A DNA stretch of 49,532 nt, from assembly GCA_024684215.1 (NCBI GenBank), contig JAIKXH010000110.1, forward strand, positions 1-49,532. Direction: 5' to 3'. The position numbers and the translations under genes are program-made. This DNA is from Lachnospiraceae bacterium. Lineage in GTDB: Bacteria; Bacillota; Clostridia; Lachnospirales; Lachnospiraceae. Below, piece by piece: positions 1-9,242 of this stretch (the first letter of the stretch is position 1; each line of letters begins with the position of its first letter). The notes beneath the pieces are model-generated. The model was not told where the DNA came from. It did no database searches and saw only the letters and a list, made by a program, of their open reading frames with translations.

Positions 1-917
1 TTCTGGAAAGGTATGGGCTCTACCGCATCGGGGGAGCAAATTGTATCTCCGATATGAATATCTGTAATACCGGAAATAGCTACGATTGAACCGATTCCTG
101 CCTCTTTAACCTCTACCTTGTTAAGTCCGTCAAATTCGTAAAGTTTAGAAACCTTAACCTTTACCTGCTTATCAGGCTCATGATGGTTACAGATAACAAC
201 ATCCTGATTAACCTTGATGGTACCGTTATCTACCTTACCTACACCGATACGTCCCACGTACTCGTTGTAATCGATGGTGGAGATAAGTACCTGTGTACCT
301 GCCTCGGGATCACCCTCGGGAGCGGGGATATAATCAAGGATTGTCTCAAACAAAGGCTCCATATCGGTTCCGCGCTCAGATGCATCAAGTGATGCGATTC
401 CGGCCTTTGCAGAAGCAAATACGAAAGGACAATCAAGTTGTGAATCATCCGCATCAAGCTCAAGGAAAAGTTCAAGTACTTCGTCTACAACTTCATCGGG
501 TCTTGCTTCGGGTCTGTCAATCTTGTTGATACATACAATAACGGGAAGCTTAAGCTCGAGTGCCTTTTTGAGCACGAATTTAGTCTGGGGCATAGCACCT
601 TCGAATGCGTCAACGACGAGAATAACACCGTTAACCATCTTGAGCACACGCTCAACCTCTCCGCCGAAGTCCGCGTGTCCCGGAGTGTCTATAATATTGA
701 TCTTGGTATTTTTGTACATAACCGCAGTGTTTTTGGAAAGAATTGTGATTCCTCTTTCCTTTTCGATGTCATTTGAGTCCATGACACGCTCTGCGACTTC
801 CTGATTTTCGCGGAATACACCGCTCTGCTTTAAAAGTTCATCTACAAGTGTGGTCTTACCATGGTCAACGTGGGCAATAATTGCAATGTTTCTAACGTCT
901 TCTCTTTTCTGTCTCAT
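1..917 (-). CDS. typA: GTP-binding protein TypA/BipA (N-terminal part, cut by window edge)
   Basis: Ribosome-associated translational GTPase of the EF-G/LepA superfamily, linked in known relatives to stress adaptation and 50S assembly. Only about 305 N-terminal residues lie inside the window; the family is about 610 long. The frame starts MRQKREDVRNIAIIAHVDHG, which contains the G1 P-loop (AHVDHGKTT). A G3 box (DTPGHADFGGEVERVL) follows near residue 75. The ATG at 915-917 is preceded by an AGAGGAA ribosome binding site. The gene lies 40 bases after recN on the same strand, so it may be read from the recN operon or from its own start. In spore formers spoIVB and spo0A usually occupy this place after recN. 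Confidence 0.95.
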   Translation of the reverse strand, partial: MRQKREDVRNIAIIAHVDHGKTTLVDELLKQSGVFRENQEVAERVMDSNDIEKERGITILSKNTAVMYKNTKINIIDTPGHADFGGEVERVLKMVNGVILVVDAFEGAMPQTKFVLKKALELKLPVIVCINKIDRPEARPDEVVDEVLELFLELDADDSQLDCPFVFASAKAGIASLDASERGTDMEPLFETILDYIPAPEGDPEAGTQVLISTIDYNEYVGRIGVGKVDNGTIKVNQDVVICNHHEPDKQVKVKVSKLYEFDGLNKVEVKEAGIGSIVAISGITDIHIGDTICSPDAVEPIPFQ

Positions 918-957
918 TTTTTCATATTCCTCTTACTACTAAAAATTTCTTTCTGTG

Positions 958-2649
958 TTATTCCCCCGTACCGTTTTTATATTCTTTTGCTTTTTGAATC
1001 ATGTCTCTCGCATTGTTAAGCGCAGCTTCCGACTCCTCATCACTTCCCAAAAGCCTTGCAAGCTCTAAAACAGATTCTTCCCCTGTGATGCATCTTACGG
1101 ATGTAGTCGTACTGTCCTTCGATGCGGTCTTCTCTATTACATAATGTGCATCCGCCATAGCAGCTATCTGCGGCAAATGCGTTATACAAAGCACCTGGTG
1201 CTCGCCCCCGAGCTTACCAAGCTGTTTTGACACTTTAAATGCGGTTCTTCCGCTGATACCCGAATCGATCTCGTCGAAAATAAGTGTATCAATGGAATCC
1301 GCTCCGGCCATAACTGTCTTTATACCAAGCATTATTCTTGATAATTCTCCTCCGCTGGCCACATCTCCCAAAGGCTTTAAGCTCTCTCCGGGATTTGTAG
1401 ATATCATAAATTCAACATCGTCGTAGCCTTTTGCAGTGGGAGGATTCCCGCTCCTAACCTCTATCTCAAACTCGACGCTTAAAAAGTTTAGTCCCACAAG
1501 CGATTCTTTTAATTTTACGCTCAGCTCTTTTGAAAGTTTCTTTCTGACCTTTGACAACTCCTCGCAGGCCTTTAAAAGCTCTTTCTCGGAACTTTTAACT
1601 TTTTCTTTTAACCCTAATATATATCCTTCAAAATCGGTGTATTTGTCAAGCTTATTTGAAGCTTCTTTACCATAATTTAATATTTTTTCTATGGAATCAC
1701 CGTATTTCTTTTTAAATGAATTTATAAGGTCTAGCCTCTCGGATACTGCCTCATATTCGCCCTCTTCAAAGGTAAAGTCGTTCATATAGCCCGACAGATC
1801 CCTGTTGAAATCGTTCATGAGAGCTTCAATTTCCGAAAGCTGACTCTCTAAGCCCTCGATATCTTTGTCATATGAAGATACACTGCTTACCTCTCTAAGC
1901 GCACTTCCAACAAGCGAAGCGGCATTTTCCGATGACGCCGAAGTATAATTATAAGCCTCTCCGAGCGCTTCTGCAATCTTTCTTGCATTGGCCATCTTTG
2001 TATATTTCTCTTCGAGCTCGGTATCTTCGCCTATTACAAGGCCTGCAGCCTCTATTTCATTAACTTCAAATTCAAGCAGTGATTTTTCTCTCTCTATGTC
2101 AGAAGTGTCCTTTTCGTTTTCTTCGAGCTCTGATACCGCATCCTTATACTGCTTATAATAAATACGGACCTCATCCGAAAGCTCTTTTATCTTATCTCCG
2201 CCGTAAGCATCCAAAATATCAAGATGTTTGGATTTTTTAAGAAGGCTTTGATGCTCATGCTGACCATGGATATCAATGAGTTCCTCCGCCAGCGTTTTTA
2301 CCTGCTTTGCGGTGACGCTTTCTCCGTTTATCTTGCAGGTGCTTTTGCCCTGCATCAGTTTTCTCGTAAGAATGATACGGTCGTCCTCTTCGGGCTCTAT
2401 ATCCATCTCCTTTAAAAGGTTGATGACTGCTTCAGCCCTGCTCCTAAAAACGAGCTCGACATAACCGCCATCGGCGCCTTTTCTTAAAAGTGAAGCATCA
2501 AACTTGCCTCCAAGCGCGAGATTGACCGATCCGATAAGCAGTGACTTTCCGGCACCGGTTTCTCCGGTGATGATGTTGAGCCCTTCCGCGAATTCAACTT
2601 CCGTTTCTTCGATAAGAGCCAAATTTTTTACATGTATACTCTCTAGCAT
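958..2649 (-). CDS. recN: DNA repair protein RecN
   Basis: SMC-like ATPase that acts early in double-strand break repair. The 563 residues match the family's length. Visible parts are an N-terminal Walker A (TGETGAGKS, about residues 29-37), a long Glu/Lys-rich coiled coil from about 150 to 390, then the C-terminal ABC half with signature GGELSR and Walker B (TLIFDEIDSGISG). It begins MLESIHVKNLALIEE, typical of RecN. An AGGGAAAAT ribosome binding site precedes the ATG. It follows argR by 35 bases, the usual order argR-recN, and is the last gene of the isoprenoid/nucleotide housekeeping run before typA. Confidence 0.97.
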   Translation of the reverse strand: MLESIHVKNLALIEETEVEFAEGLNIITGETGAGKSLLIGSVNLALGGKFDASLLRKGADGGYVELVFRSRAEAVINLLKEMDIEPEEDDRIILTRKLMQGKSTCKINGESVTAKQVKTLAEELIDIHGQHEHQSLLKKSKHLDILDAYGGDKIKELSDEVRIYYKQYKDAVSELEENEKDTSDIEREKSLLEFEVNEIEAAGLVIGEDTELEEKYTKMANARKIAEALGEAYNYTSASSENAASLVGSALREVSSVSSYDKDIEGLESQLSEIEALMNDFNRDLSGYMNDFTFEEGEYEAVSERLDLINSFKKKYGDSIEKILNYGKEASNKLDKYTDFEGYILGLKEKVKSSEKELLKACEELSKVRKKLSKELSVKLKESLVGLNFLSVEFEIEVRSGNPPTAKGYDDVEFMISTNPGESLKPLGDVASGGELSRIMLGIKTVMAGADSIDTLIFDEIDSGISGRTAFKVSKQLGKLGGEHQVLCITHLPQIAAMADAHYVIEKTASKDSTTTSVRCITGEESVLELARLLGSDEESEAALNNARDMIQKAKEYKNGTGE

Positions 2650-2684
2650 ATTTTCCCTGTGTTTCCCCCCGAAAACTATTTAAT

Positions 2685-3134
2685 TTATAAAATCATGGCT
2701 TTGATTTTTTCCATGAGAAGCTTTGCATCATGCGTAGTTCTCACAGCGGCCATGATAGTATCATCCCCGGCGATGCTTCCGACTATCTCGGAAAAGTCCA
2801 TCGCATCGATTGCTGCGGCCACAGCCATTGCCATACCCGAAACAGTCTTTACCACCAGTATATTTTGTGCCGTATCGACGGATACGAATCCGTCCTTTAA
2901 CACTCTGATGTATTTATCCGATAAATCACCCTTTCCGGTGTTTATCTGGATGTATTTTTGATTGCCGTTTGAGCCCGAGACTTTAGTAAGTCCAAGCTCT
3001 CTTATGTCTCTCGAAACAGTAGCCTGAGTTACGTCAAACCCACTGTCTCTCAAGCGTAGCGCAAGTTCCTCCTGCGTTCCTATTTCGTTTTGTTCGATTA
3101 ACTCGATTAATTTCTTTTGTCTCGCGTTTTTCAT
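2685..3134 (-). CDS. argR: Arginine repressor ArgR
   Basis: Hexameric arginine-dependent repressor/activator of arginine metabolism (AhrC/ArgR family), 149 residues, full length. The N-terminal winged helix holds TQATVSRDIRELGL (about residues 36-49), the family's DNA-recognition helix. The C-terminal oligomerisation and arginine-binding domain shows GSIAGDDTIMAA near residue 120, with the conserved GDDT. The start codon lies two bases after the nadK stop (TAA-AG-ATG), so the genes are almost certainly co-translated. Its position between nadK and recN is common in Clostridia and does not depend on arginine genes, none of which are in this window. Confidence 0.96.
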   Translation of the reverse strand: MKNARQKKLIELIEQNEIGTQEELALRLRDSGFDVTQATVSRDIRELGLTKVSGSNGNQKYIQINTGKGDLSDKYIRVLKDGFVSVDTAQNILVVKTVSGMAMAVAAAIDAMDFSEIVGSIAGDDTIMAAVRTTHDAKLLMEKIKAMIL

Positions 3135-3136
3135 CT

Positions 3137-3946
3137 TTATTTCTCGCTCATCTTCTTGTTAAGGATATCTAGGAAGCTGTCCTTTCCCAGCTTGGCAAAG
3201 CTAACCTTTGACTCAGAACTGTGAATCACAACACTGTCTCCGGTTTTTAAAATCTCTTTGCTGCTACCGTCAAAGCTCAGTTCCATCTCCTGGTTACCGC
3301 CGTCTTTCGAAGCAGGTATCTCTATCTTTATTTCATCCTTACAAGAGAGAATAATGCTTCTATGGTTCAGCGAATGGGGACATATCGGAGTAAGTATGAT
3401 AAGCTCCGATGCAGGACTTGCAATAGGCCCGCCGGCTGATAAATTATAACCGGTGGAGCCTGTGGGCGTAGATATTATAACACCGTCCGCAAAGTATTCC
3501 GCAAGTAAGAGTCCGTTGACATAGATGTTAAAAGAATTGATCCTAAGTCCGCCGTTTCTGGTCAGAACCACATCATTTAGCGCTCTTACATTAATTCCGC
3601 AAACTTCGCCTTCCAAAAGAAGTCTTTGCTCGGTGGTAAAATCATCGTTAACCAGTGCCGTTAATGCTTTTTCGTAGCTATCCGGCTCTATCTCTGTCAA
3701 AAATCCCAAAGTTCCGAGATTGATACCGATAACGGGGCCAAGCATAAAATGTGTATCTCTGATAGCCTGGAGCATGGTGCCGTCACCACCCAAAACTATG
3801 GTCATCACATCCTCGGAAAAATCACCTTTATAATCCTTAAAATCGGTTACTTCGGCGCCGAGGTCTCTAAGGCACTTTTTAACCTTTCCGGTGATCACTT
3901 CGTCTTTGTCTTTATATGGATTTTTATAGATTACAAATTTTTTCAT
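3137..3946 (-). CDS. nadK: NAD kinase
   Basis: Phosphorylates NAD to NADP using ATP or polyphosphate; the main source of NADP in the cytoplasm. It is 269 residues, normal for Gram-positive NadK. Diagnostic motifs are LGGDGTMLQAIR (GGDGT, about residues 52-64), INLGTLGFLTE, and STPTGSTGYNLSAGGP in the middle of the protein, which forms the NAD site. It sits between tlyA (20 bases upstream) and argR (2 bases downstream) on one operon. Bacillus lacks nadK at this place but many Clostridia have it, which supports a clostridial source. Confidence 0.97.
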   Translation of the reverse strand: MKKFVIYKNPYKDKDEVITGKVKKCLRDLGAEVTDFKDYKGDFSEDVMTIVLGGDGTMLQAIRDTHFMLGPVIGINLGTLGFLTEIEPDSYEKALTALVNDDFTTEQRLLLEGEVCGINVRALNDVVLTRNGGLRINSFNIYVNGLLLAEYFADGVIISTPTGSTGYNLSAGGPIASPASELIILTPICPHSLNHRSIILSCKDEIKIEIPASKDGGNQEMELSFDGSSKEILKTGDSVVIHSSESKVSFAKLGKDSFLDILNKKMSEK

Positions 3947-3966
3947 TTTGTTGCCTTGAAATTAAT

Positions 3967-4848
3967 TTACAGCTCGTGGGAGCCCGATACTATATCATCA
4001 ATAATCTTTTTAAAGTTTTCCTCGAAAGCAGCACCGGTTTTTTCCGAAAGCATTTCGGATAGTTTTTCCTCGGCCGTTTTTTCGTCAAGCTCTAAAACAG
4101 CTTCATCGATCTCATCTTTTTTTGTTATATACATGAGATATTCTATATTTCCCTCGGGACCTTTTATCGGTGAGAAATCTATAGCTTTTACCTCAAAGCC
4201 TATCATATCTGCAAAAGTAACTATCTTTGAGATGACTTCTCTGTGGGTCGATGCCTCTCTTACCACACCGTTTTTTCCGACCTTTTCCCTGCCCGCCTCA
4301 AACTGAGGCTTAATAAGGCAAACCATACTACCGCCGGTTTTAAGCAGATTTCTGGCCGGTATGAGAATTTTTGTAAGTGATATAAAAGATACGTCAACGC
4401 TGGCAAAGTCGAGTACATCCTCGATGTCTTCCGGCTTCATGAAACGGAAATTGGTCTGTTCCATTACTACCACGCGCTCATCGTTTCTAAGCTTCCAGTC
4501 GAGCTGTCCGTGTCCGACATCAACGGAGTAAACCTTTGATGCACCGTTTTGAAGCATGCAATCCGTAAAGCCTCCCGTGGATGAACCGATATCCATACAG
4601 ATATGATTCTCGAGGTTAAATCCCCAGATATCCATGGCCTTTTCAAGCTTTAGTCCGCCGCGGCTTACATATTTGGGGCTTTGGCCTCTGACCTCCACCT
4701 TGACCTTAGACGTATCGAAAAAGCTTCCGGCTTTGTCCTCTTTTTGGCCGTTGACATATACAACGCCGCTCATTATGATGGCTTTCGCCTTTTCTCTTGA
4801 CGGTGCATATCCGTCCTGTACCAAAATAACGTCTAATCTTTCTTTCAT
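3967..4848 (-). CDS. tlyA: TlyA family rRNA (cytidine-2'-O)-methyltransferase / hemolysin A homolog
   Basis: S4-domain plus FtsJ-type SAM methyltransferase. In mycobacteria TlyA 2'-O-methylates cytidines of 16S and 23S rRNA; hemolysin is an older label. The N-terminal S4 RNA-binding domain covers about residues 1-65 (KERLDVILVQDGYAPSREKA). The Rossmann fold starts with MDIGSSTGGFTDCML near residue 85, followed by VYSVDVGHGQLDWKLR and VDVSFISL. Total 293 residues, somewhat longer than the usual 270. The extra is an acidic C-terminal tail. The ATG overlaps the dxs stop by four bases (ATGA), so translation is coupled to dxs. Confidence 0.93.
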   Translation of the reverse strand: MKERLDVILVQDGYAPSREKAKAIIMSGVVYVNGQKEDKAGSFFDTSKVKVEVRGQSPKYVSRGGLKLEKAMDIWGFNLENHICMDIGSSTGGFTDCMLQNGASKVYSVDVGHGQLDWKLRNDERVVVMEQTNFRFMKPEDIEDVLDFASVDVSFISLTKILIPARNLLKTGGSMVCLIKPQFEAGREKVGKNGVVREASTHREVISKIVTFADMIGFEVKAIDFSPIKGPEGNIEYLMYITKKDEIDEAVLELDEKTAEEKLSEMLSEKTGAAFEENFKKIIDDIVSGSHEL

Positions 4849-6716
4849 GACTCTATATTTTCAAGTATCTTTGCGGTGACAGAGTCCGCATCGATTCCGT
4901 TTTCTTTTTTAAGCAGCGCACAGTCTCCGTGCTCTATATAACCATCGGGTAGTGAGCATATAAGGCACTGCGCATTTATTTCTTTGTCTCTTATCTTTTC
5001 AGAATTGATAAAATCAAGAACCTTTTCGCCGAAGCCGCCGCTTCTGACATTTTCCTCCATGGTGACAATAAGCTTGTGGCATCTAAGTGCCTCTCTTACA
5101 GCTTCCTCATCGATGGGCGATACAAATCTCGCATTGATAAGGCTCGCCTTGTGTCCCTTTTTCTCGAGGTTTTCTTTAACCTTTTCCGCGGTTTCAACCA
5201 TAGTTCCGACCGCCAAAAGAGCGATCTCTTCCTCACGGTAAATCCATTCCGACACACCGAGCTCAATATCGCTTCTAAACTCCTCAAGTCCTTCGTATAC
5301 CGGACCTCTGGGATATCTTACAGCTATGGGATGGCCAAAATCTACCGCAAATTTGAGCATATCGGAAAATTCCCAAAGATTTTTCGGAGCCATAACGGTC
5401 ATTCCGGGTATTCCCGAAAGATACGACAGGTCAAATATACCCTGGTGGGTCTCTCCGTCATTTCCTACTATTCCGGCCCTGTCCACGGCAAATACAACAG
5501 GCAGATCCTGCAGGCATACATCATGAATTATCTGGTCGTAGGCTCTCTGTAAAAATGAGGAATAAATTGCAACCACAGGAATCATACCGCCTGCAGCGAG
5601 TCCCGCCGCAAAAGTAACAGCGTGCTCCTCGGCTATTCCCACATCAAAAAACCTCTCGGGATAGGCATTGTAAAATCTCTTTAGTCCCGTTCCGTCCGGC
5701 ATTGCCGCAGTTATAGCGCATACTTTAGGATTTCTGGCTCCAAGCTTAACCATAACGGTGGAAAATACATTGGTCCAAGATACTGCGGAAGATTTTTTAG
5801 GAAGTCCGGTTTCAATGTCAAAAGGTCCGGTTCCGTGGAATCTTGCAGGATGCCTGATCGCGGGCTCATATCCCTTTCCCTTTTCGGTGATGACATGGAT
5901 CATTACCGCTCTCTTAAGGCGTTTTGCCTCCTTTAGAGCTTTTCTCATAGCATCGATATCATGACCGTTAATGGGGCCCAAATATACTACGCCCATCTCC
6001 TCAAACATCATTCCCGGGGAATACAGTGATTTAAAACTGTTTTTCGCCCTTCTGATGTTTCTGACAATGTTGTCTCCGGCTTTTGTACCTACGATTTTGT
6101 TGTACACATCGTCCTTTAGATCGAGGTAACCCTCGCTGGTTCTGATACTGTTTAAATATTTCGGAATACCCCCGACATTTTCGGAGATAGACATTTTATT
6201 ATCATTTAAAATAATTATAAAATTCGAATCGAGCTTTCCGGCATTGTTTAAAGCCTCAAAAGCAAGGCCGCCTGTAAGAGAACCGTCTCCTATAACGGAC
6301 ACTATGGTTCTTTTTTCGCCCTTTAAATCCCTGGCTCTAACAAGTCCGAGTCCGGCAGAAATTGATGTGGAACTGTGCCCGGTATCAAAGCTGTCGCAAT
6401 CGCTCTCTCTTCTTTTTGGAAAGCCGCTCATTCCGTGATACATTCTTAAAGTATCAAAACCGTCTTTTCTGCCTGACAAAAGCTTGTGGGTATATGACTG
6501 ATGTCCCACGTCCCATATTATCTCGTCATTTGGCAGATTAAGCTCTAAGTGCAGTGCAATCGTAAGTTCCACTGCACCAAGGTTTGAACCCAGGTGTCCG
6601 CCTGTATGACTGATCTTTTCAATTAAGAAATCTCTTATCTCATCGCTCAGAGCATTAAGATGATCCGCAGGGATCTTTTTCACATCCCCGACTTTATTTA
6701 TCTTTTCAAGATACAT
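4845..6716 (-). CDS. dxs: 1-deoxy-D-xylulose-5-phosphate synthase
   Basis: First enzyme of the MEP isoprenoid pathway: condenses pyruvate and glyceraldehyde-3-phosphate with thiamine diphosphate. I place the start at the ATG giving MYLEKINKVGD (623 residues), because GGAG lies seven bases upstream and the family begins this way; an upstream in-frame ATG has no such site. Motifs include HLGSNLGAVELTIALH, IWDVGHQSYTHK, the thiamine site VIGDGSLTGGLAFEALNNAG with the distal NDN (ILNDNKMSIS), and the transketolase-type GIAEEHAVTFAAGLA and YSSFLQRAYDQ. It is followed by tlyA with a four-base overlap and preceded by ispA, so two isoprenoid genes are linked here; ispF lies at 22.7 kb. Confidence 0.97.
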   Translation of the reverse strand: MYLEKINKVGDVKKIPADHLNALSDEIRDFLIEKISHTGGHLGSNLGAVELTIALHLELNLPNDEIIWDVGHQSYTHKLLSGRKDGFDTLRMYHGMSGFPKRRESDCDSFDTGHSSTSISAGLGLVRARDLKGEKRTIVSVIGDGSLTGGLAFEALNNAGKLDSNFIIILNDNKMSISENVGGIPKYLNSIRTSEGYLDLKDDVYNKIVGTKAGDNIVRNIRRAKNSFKSLYSPGMMFEEMGVVYLGPINGHDIDAMRKALKEAKRLKRAVMIHVITEKGKGYEPAIRHPARFHGTGPFDIETGLPKKSSAVSWTNVFSTVMVKLGARNPKVCAITAAMPDGTGLKRFYNAYPERFFDVGIAEEHAVTFAAGLAAGGMIPVVAIYSSFLQRAYDQIIHDVCLQDLPVVFAVDRAGIVGNDGETHQGIFDLSYLSGIPGMTVMAPKNLWEFSDMLKFAVDFGHPIAVRYPRGPVYEGLEEFRSDIELGVSEWIYREEEIALLAVGTMVETAEKVKENLEKKGHKASLINARFVSPIDEEAVREALRCHKLIVTMEENVRSGGFGEKVLDFINSEKIRDKEINAQCLICSLPDGYIEHGDCALLKKENGIDADSVTAKILENIES

Positions 6717-6726
6717 ATTAAAACTC

Positions 6727-6830
6727 CGCTTTATCGCCAATTAACTGCATTATTGCCAAATATCCGCTTTATCGCTTAAAATAAACTTTATTGCTTAAAT
6801 ACATCGCATAAATAAGCTTTATCGCATAAC
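6727..6830. repeat. Degenerate tandem repeat filling the ispA-dxs spacer
   Basis: The 138-base gap between the ispA stop and the dxs start contains about five or six imperfect copies of a unit near 20 bases whose core on the plus strand is CTTTATCGC or CTTTATTGC (for example 6729, 6767, 6787, 6817). Copies have drifted much more than in the other spacer arrays of this window. The dxs ribosome binding site lies in the last copy, so the array is transcribed as an untranslated leader. Confidence 0.6.
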
Positions 6831-6854
6831 CCAATGGTTATAAGCCGGTTATGC

Positions 6855-7790
6855 TCAGCGTCTTCTTCCTATAAGAGCCTCGATTAAAGTCATCATAAAC
6901 TCTTTATCTCCGGGAAGCTCCTGCAAAAGCTCTTCTGCTTCCTTGCTGAGTCTTTTTACCTCAGCCTCGGAATCTTCGATTCCCTTAATGGTCACATATG
7001 TGGCCTTTCCGTTTGCAGCGTCGCTGCCGGTCTGTTTTCCGAGTTCTTCCGAATCTCCGATTACATCCAAAATATCATCCTGAATCTGGAATGCGATTCC
7101 TACATTGGAACCGGCCTTTTCCATCTTTTTGACTTCTTCATCCGAAGCGCCGCCAAGTATAGCACCTATCATAAGCGATGCTTCGATAAGACATCCTGTT
7201 TTATGCTCATGAATGTATAAAATATCTCCGAGCGTCGCATCTTTTCCGCTGTTCTCGGCCTCAAGGTCTGCACACTGGCCGCCTATCATTCCGTGGATAC
7301 CGCTCTTGTTAAACAGTACATCTGAAGCTTTTACTATTCTCTTTAATCTCACCGGATCGTCGGAATACTTAACGCCTGCGTTCATAACAATCTCAAAAGC
7401 CATATTTAAAAGCGCATCGCCGGTCAAAACGCCCATGCCGTCGCCGTAAACCTTCCATGTGGTAAGTCTTCCGCGTCTGAATTCATCATTGTCCATAGCC
7501 GGCAGATCGTCATGCACCAAAGAATAGTTGTGAATGAATTCTATTGCGGTTGCAAAGCTCTCAATCTCCGCGGGAAGCACACTGTTTTCTCCCATATCTT
7601 TCGCAAATAGCTTATAAGCCTCAATCATAAGTATGGGACGAAGTCTCTTTCCGCCGACCATAACGGAATATGACATTGCTTCCACAAGTGTTTTTGTCGG
7701 TCCCTTTTGCTCGGGAAGGAATTTTTCAAAAATCCCTTCACAGCGTTTAACACTTTCTTCGATTTTTTTATCGAATATCGCCTTATCCAT
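6855..7790 (-). CDS. ispA: Polyprenyl (farnesyl/geranylgeranyl) diphosphate synthase
   Basis: Chain-elongating trans-prenyltransferase that condenses IPP with allylic diphosphates, feeding undecaprenyl phosphate and quinone synthesis. 311 residues. The first Asp-rich motif is DDLPAMDND (about residues 95-103) preceded by IHNYSLVH, and the second is FQIQDDILDVIGD near 230. GGKRLRP near residue 47 is the IPP-binding block. The C-terminal end LIEALIGRRR matches short-chain IspA proteins. The ATG overlaps the xseB stop by one base (TAATG). Product length (C15 or C20) cannot be read reliably from sequence. Confidence 0.94.
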   Translation of the reverse strand: MDKAIFDKKIEESVKRCEGIFEKFLPEQKGPTKTLVEAMSYSVMVGGKRLRPILMIEAYKLFAKDMGENSVLPAEIESFATAIEFIHNYSLVHDDLPAMDNDEFRRGRLTTWKVYGDGMGVLTGDALLNMAFEIVMNAGVKYSDDPVRLKRIVKASDVLFNKSGIHGMIGGQCADLEAENSGKDATLGDILYIHEHKTGCLIEASLMIGAILGGASDEEVKKMEKAGSNVGIAFQIQDDILDVIGDSEELGKQTGSDAANGKATYVTIKGIEDSEAEVKRLSKEAEELLQELPGDKEFMMTLIEALIGRRR

Positions 7791-8014
7791 TATTCAAAAT
7801 CCTCTGTTTCCCCGTTTTCAAGAAGCTTTTGTACCTTCTTTTCGACCCTGTCGACCTTTTTATTGCATTCGCCGACAAGCTTTACACCTTTAGAATATTC
7901 GGCAAAAGCCTCCTCCAAAGGAATATCCTCATCCTCGAGTTTCTCGATTATCTCATCTATATTATCGAGCATCTGCTCAAGTGTTAATTCCTTTTTTGCT
8001 TTTGATTCAGCCAT
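7790..8014 (-). CDS. xseB: Exodeoxyribonuclease VII small subunit
   Basis: Small subunit of ExoVII, which degrades single-stranded DNA with XseA. 74 residues from the ATG that overlaps the xseA stop by one base (TGATG); an in-frame TTG one codon earlier is less likely. The core is LTLEQMLDNIDEIIEKLEDE followed by IPLEEAFAEYSKGVKLVGEC, the typical two-helix coiled coil. Tight overlaps with both xseA and ispA fit balanced co-translation of the subunits. Confidence 0.94.
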   Translation of the reverse strand: MAESKAKKELTLEQMLDNIDEIIEKLEDEDIPLEEAFAEYSKGVKLVGECNKKVDRVEKKVQKLLENGETEDFE

Positions 8015-9216
8015 CAATTTTCCCTCACAGAATTTATAGTCGCGCCGGCATATCCATCGGTTAATGCCATCTCAATCTTCATGCCCTCTTTAAGCTGTGT
8101 AACGCTCTTAACTCTCTTTCCTTTTCCATTCGTCACATAAGCATATCCGCTTTCAAGACGCTTTAAAGGTGAAAGTCCGTCAAGCTTTGAAGAAAGTAAA
8201 CGCATTCTTTGTTTCCTTACTTCTATAATGTTTTCCATGGCGTCCGTAAGTGCCACTTCGATCCTTGCAAGTCTTTCCTTTGACTGCCTTAATTTATTGG
8301 TGGGTGAAAGTAAGCTAAGCTGCCTTTCGGCGTATGCTATGCGTTCCTTTTTTCTCCTTAAAACAGCCATCATATTTCTCTCAAGTTCATCAGACCTTGA
8401 GTAAATCTCATCGTCAATCTCTCTGATCTCTCTGACCGCAAGTTCTGCTGCCTGTGAAGGAGTAGCAGCTCTAAGGTCAGCCACGAAATCAGCTATTGTA
8501 AAATCAACCTCGTGTCCTACGGCAGATATAATGGGCACACTGCAGTCAAATATAGCCTGCGCCACGATTTCCTCATTAAATGCCCACAAATCCTCGATAG
8601 AACCGCCTCCGCGTCCTACAATCATAAGATCCACGCCGTATTTTTCCAGAGCTTTAATGCCCTTAACTATACTGGGCGCAGCCTCACTTCCCTGGACTAT
8701 TGCCGGGTAAAGCACAAGCTTTATATAAGGATTTCTCCTTTTTGAAACATTTATTATGTCCCTGATCGCGGCGCCGGTAGATGCGGTGACTATGCCGATG
8801 CACTTTGCATCCTTTGGTATCTCTATCTTATATTCCGGAGCGAACATTCCGCGCTCTTCGAGTTCTTCTTTGAGGCGTTCAAACTTTTCATAGAGCTCTC
8901 CCGCGCCCTCTTTTGTAATAGACTGGGCATAGAGTTGATAGACTCCGTCCTGCAGATAAACATCCACGTATCCTTTGACATTTACAAGCATTCCGTCAGT
9001 CATTTTAAAGGAAAGCCCGCCTCTGTTTCCTGCGAACATAACACATTTAATACTTCCCGCAGGGTCCTTTAATGTAAAGAATATATGTCCCGATGAGTGA
9101 TATTTGCAGTTGCTCACCTCACCCTTTACGCAAAGGTCTCTCAGCACAAAATCAGTGTTAAATATATTCTTGATATATCTATTAAGTTGTCCCACTGTAT
9201 AGGTGCTTTGTGGCAT
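8014..9216 (-). CDS. xseA: Exodeoxyribonuclease VII large subunit
   Basis: Catalytic subunit of ExoVII. 400 residues, within the family range. An N-terminal OB fold (about 1-100, with KGEVSNCKYHSSGHIFFTLK) precedes the catalytic core with CIGIVTASTGAAIRDI, the glycine-rich GRGGGSIEDLWAFNEE and ISAVGHEVDFTIADFVADLR. A basic coiled coil follows from about 265 to 345, and the last segment (LSPLKRLESGYAYVTN) is the usual C-terminal domain. A strong terminator separates it from nusB. folD, which in Bacillus lies between nusB and xseA, is absent here. Confidence 0.96.
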   Translation of the reverse strand: MPQSTYTVGQLNRYIKNIFNTDFVLRDLCVKGEVSNCKYHSSGHIFFTLKDPAGSIKCVMFAGNRGGLSFKMTDGMLVNVKGYVDVYLQDGVYQLYAQSITKEGAGELYEKFERLKEELEERGMFAPEYKIEIPKDAKCIGIVTASTGAAIRDIINVSKRRNPYIKLVLYPAIVQGSEAAPSIVKGIKALEKYGVDLMIVGRGGGSIEDLWAFNEEIVAQAIFDCSVPIISAVGHEVDFTIADFVADLRAATPSQAAELAVREIREIDDEIYSRSDELERNMMAVLRRKKERIAYAERQLSLLSPTNKLRQSKERLARIEVALTDAMENIIEVRKQRMRLLSSKLDGLSPLKRLESGYAYVTNGKGKRVKSVTQLKEGMKIEMALTDGYAGATINSVREN

Positions 9217-9242
9217 ATAAATATCCGCCCTTTAAAAATGGG

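Noticed and set aside
3749..4306. Plus-strand 185-codon open frame opposite tlyA/nadK
   Set aside because: It spans two well-supported minus-strand genes and has a Ser/Phe-rich composition typical of shadow frames.
6717..6740. Longer dxs start, eight codons upstream
   Set aside because: The downstream ATG has GGAG at seven bases and gives the family's normal N-terminus; the upstream ATG has neither.
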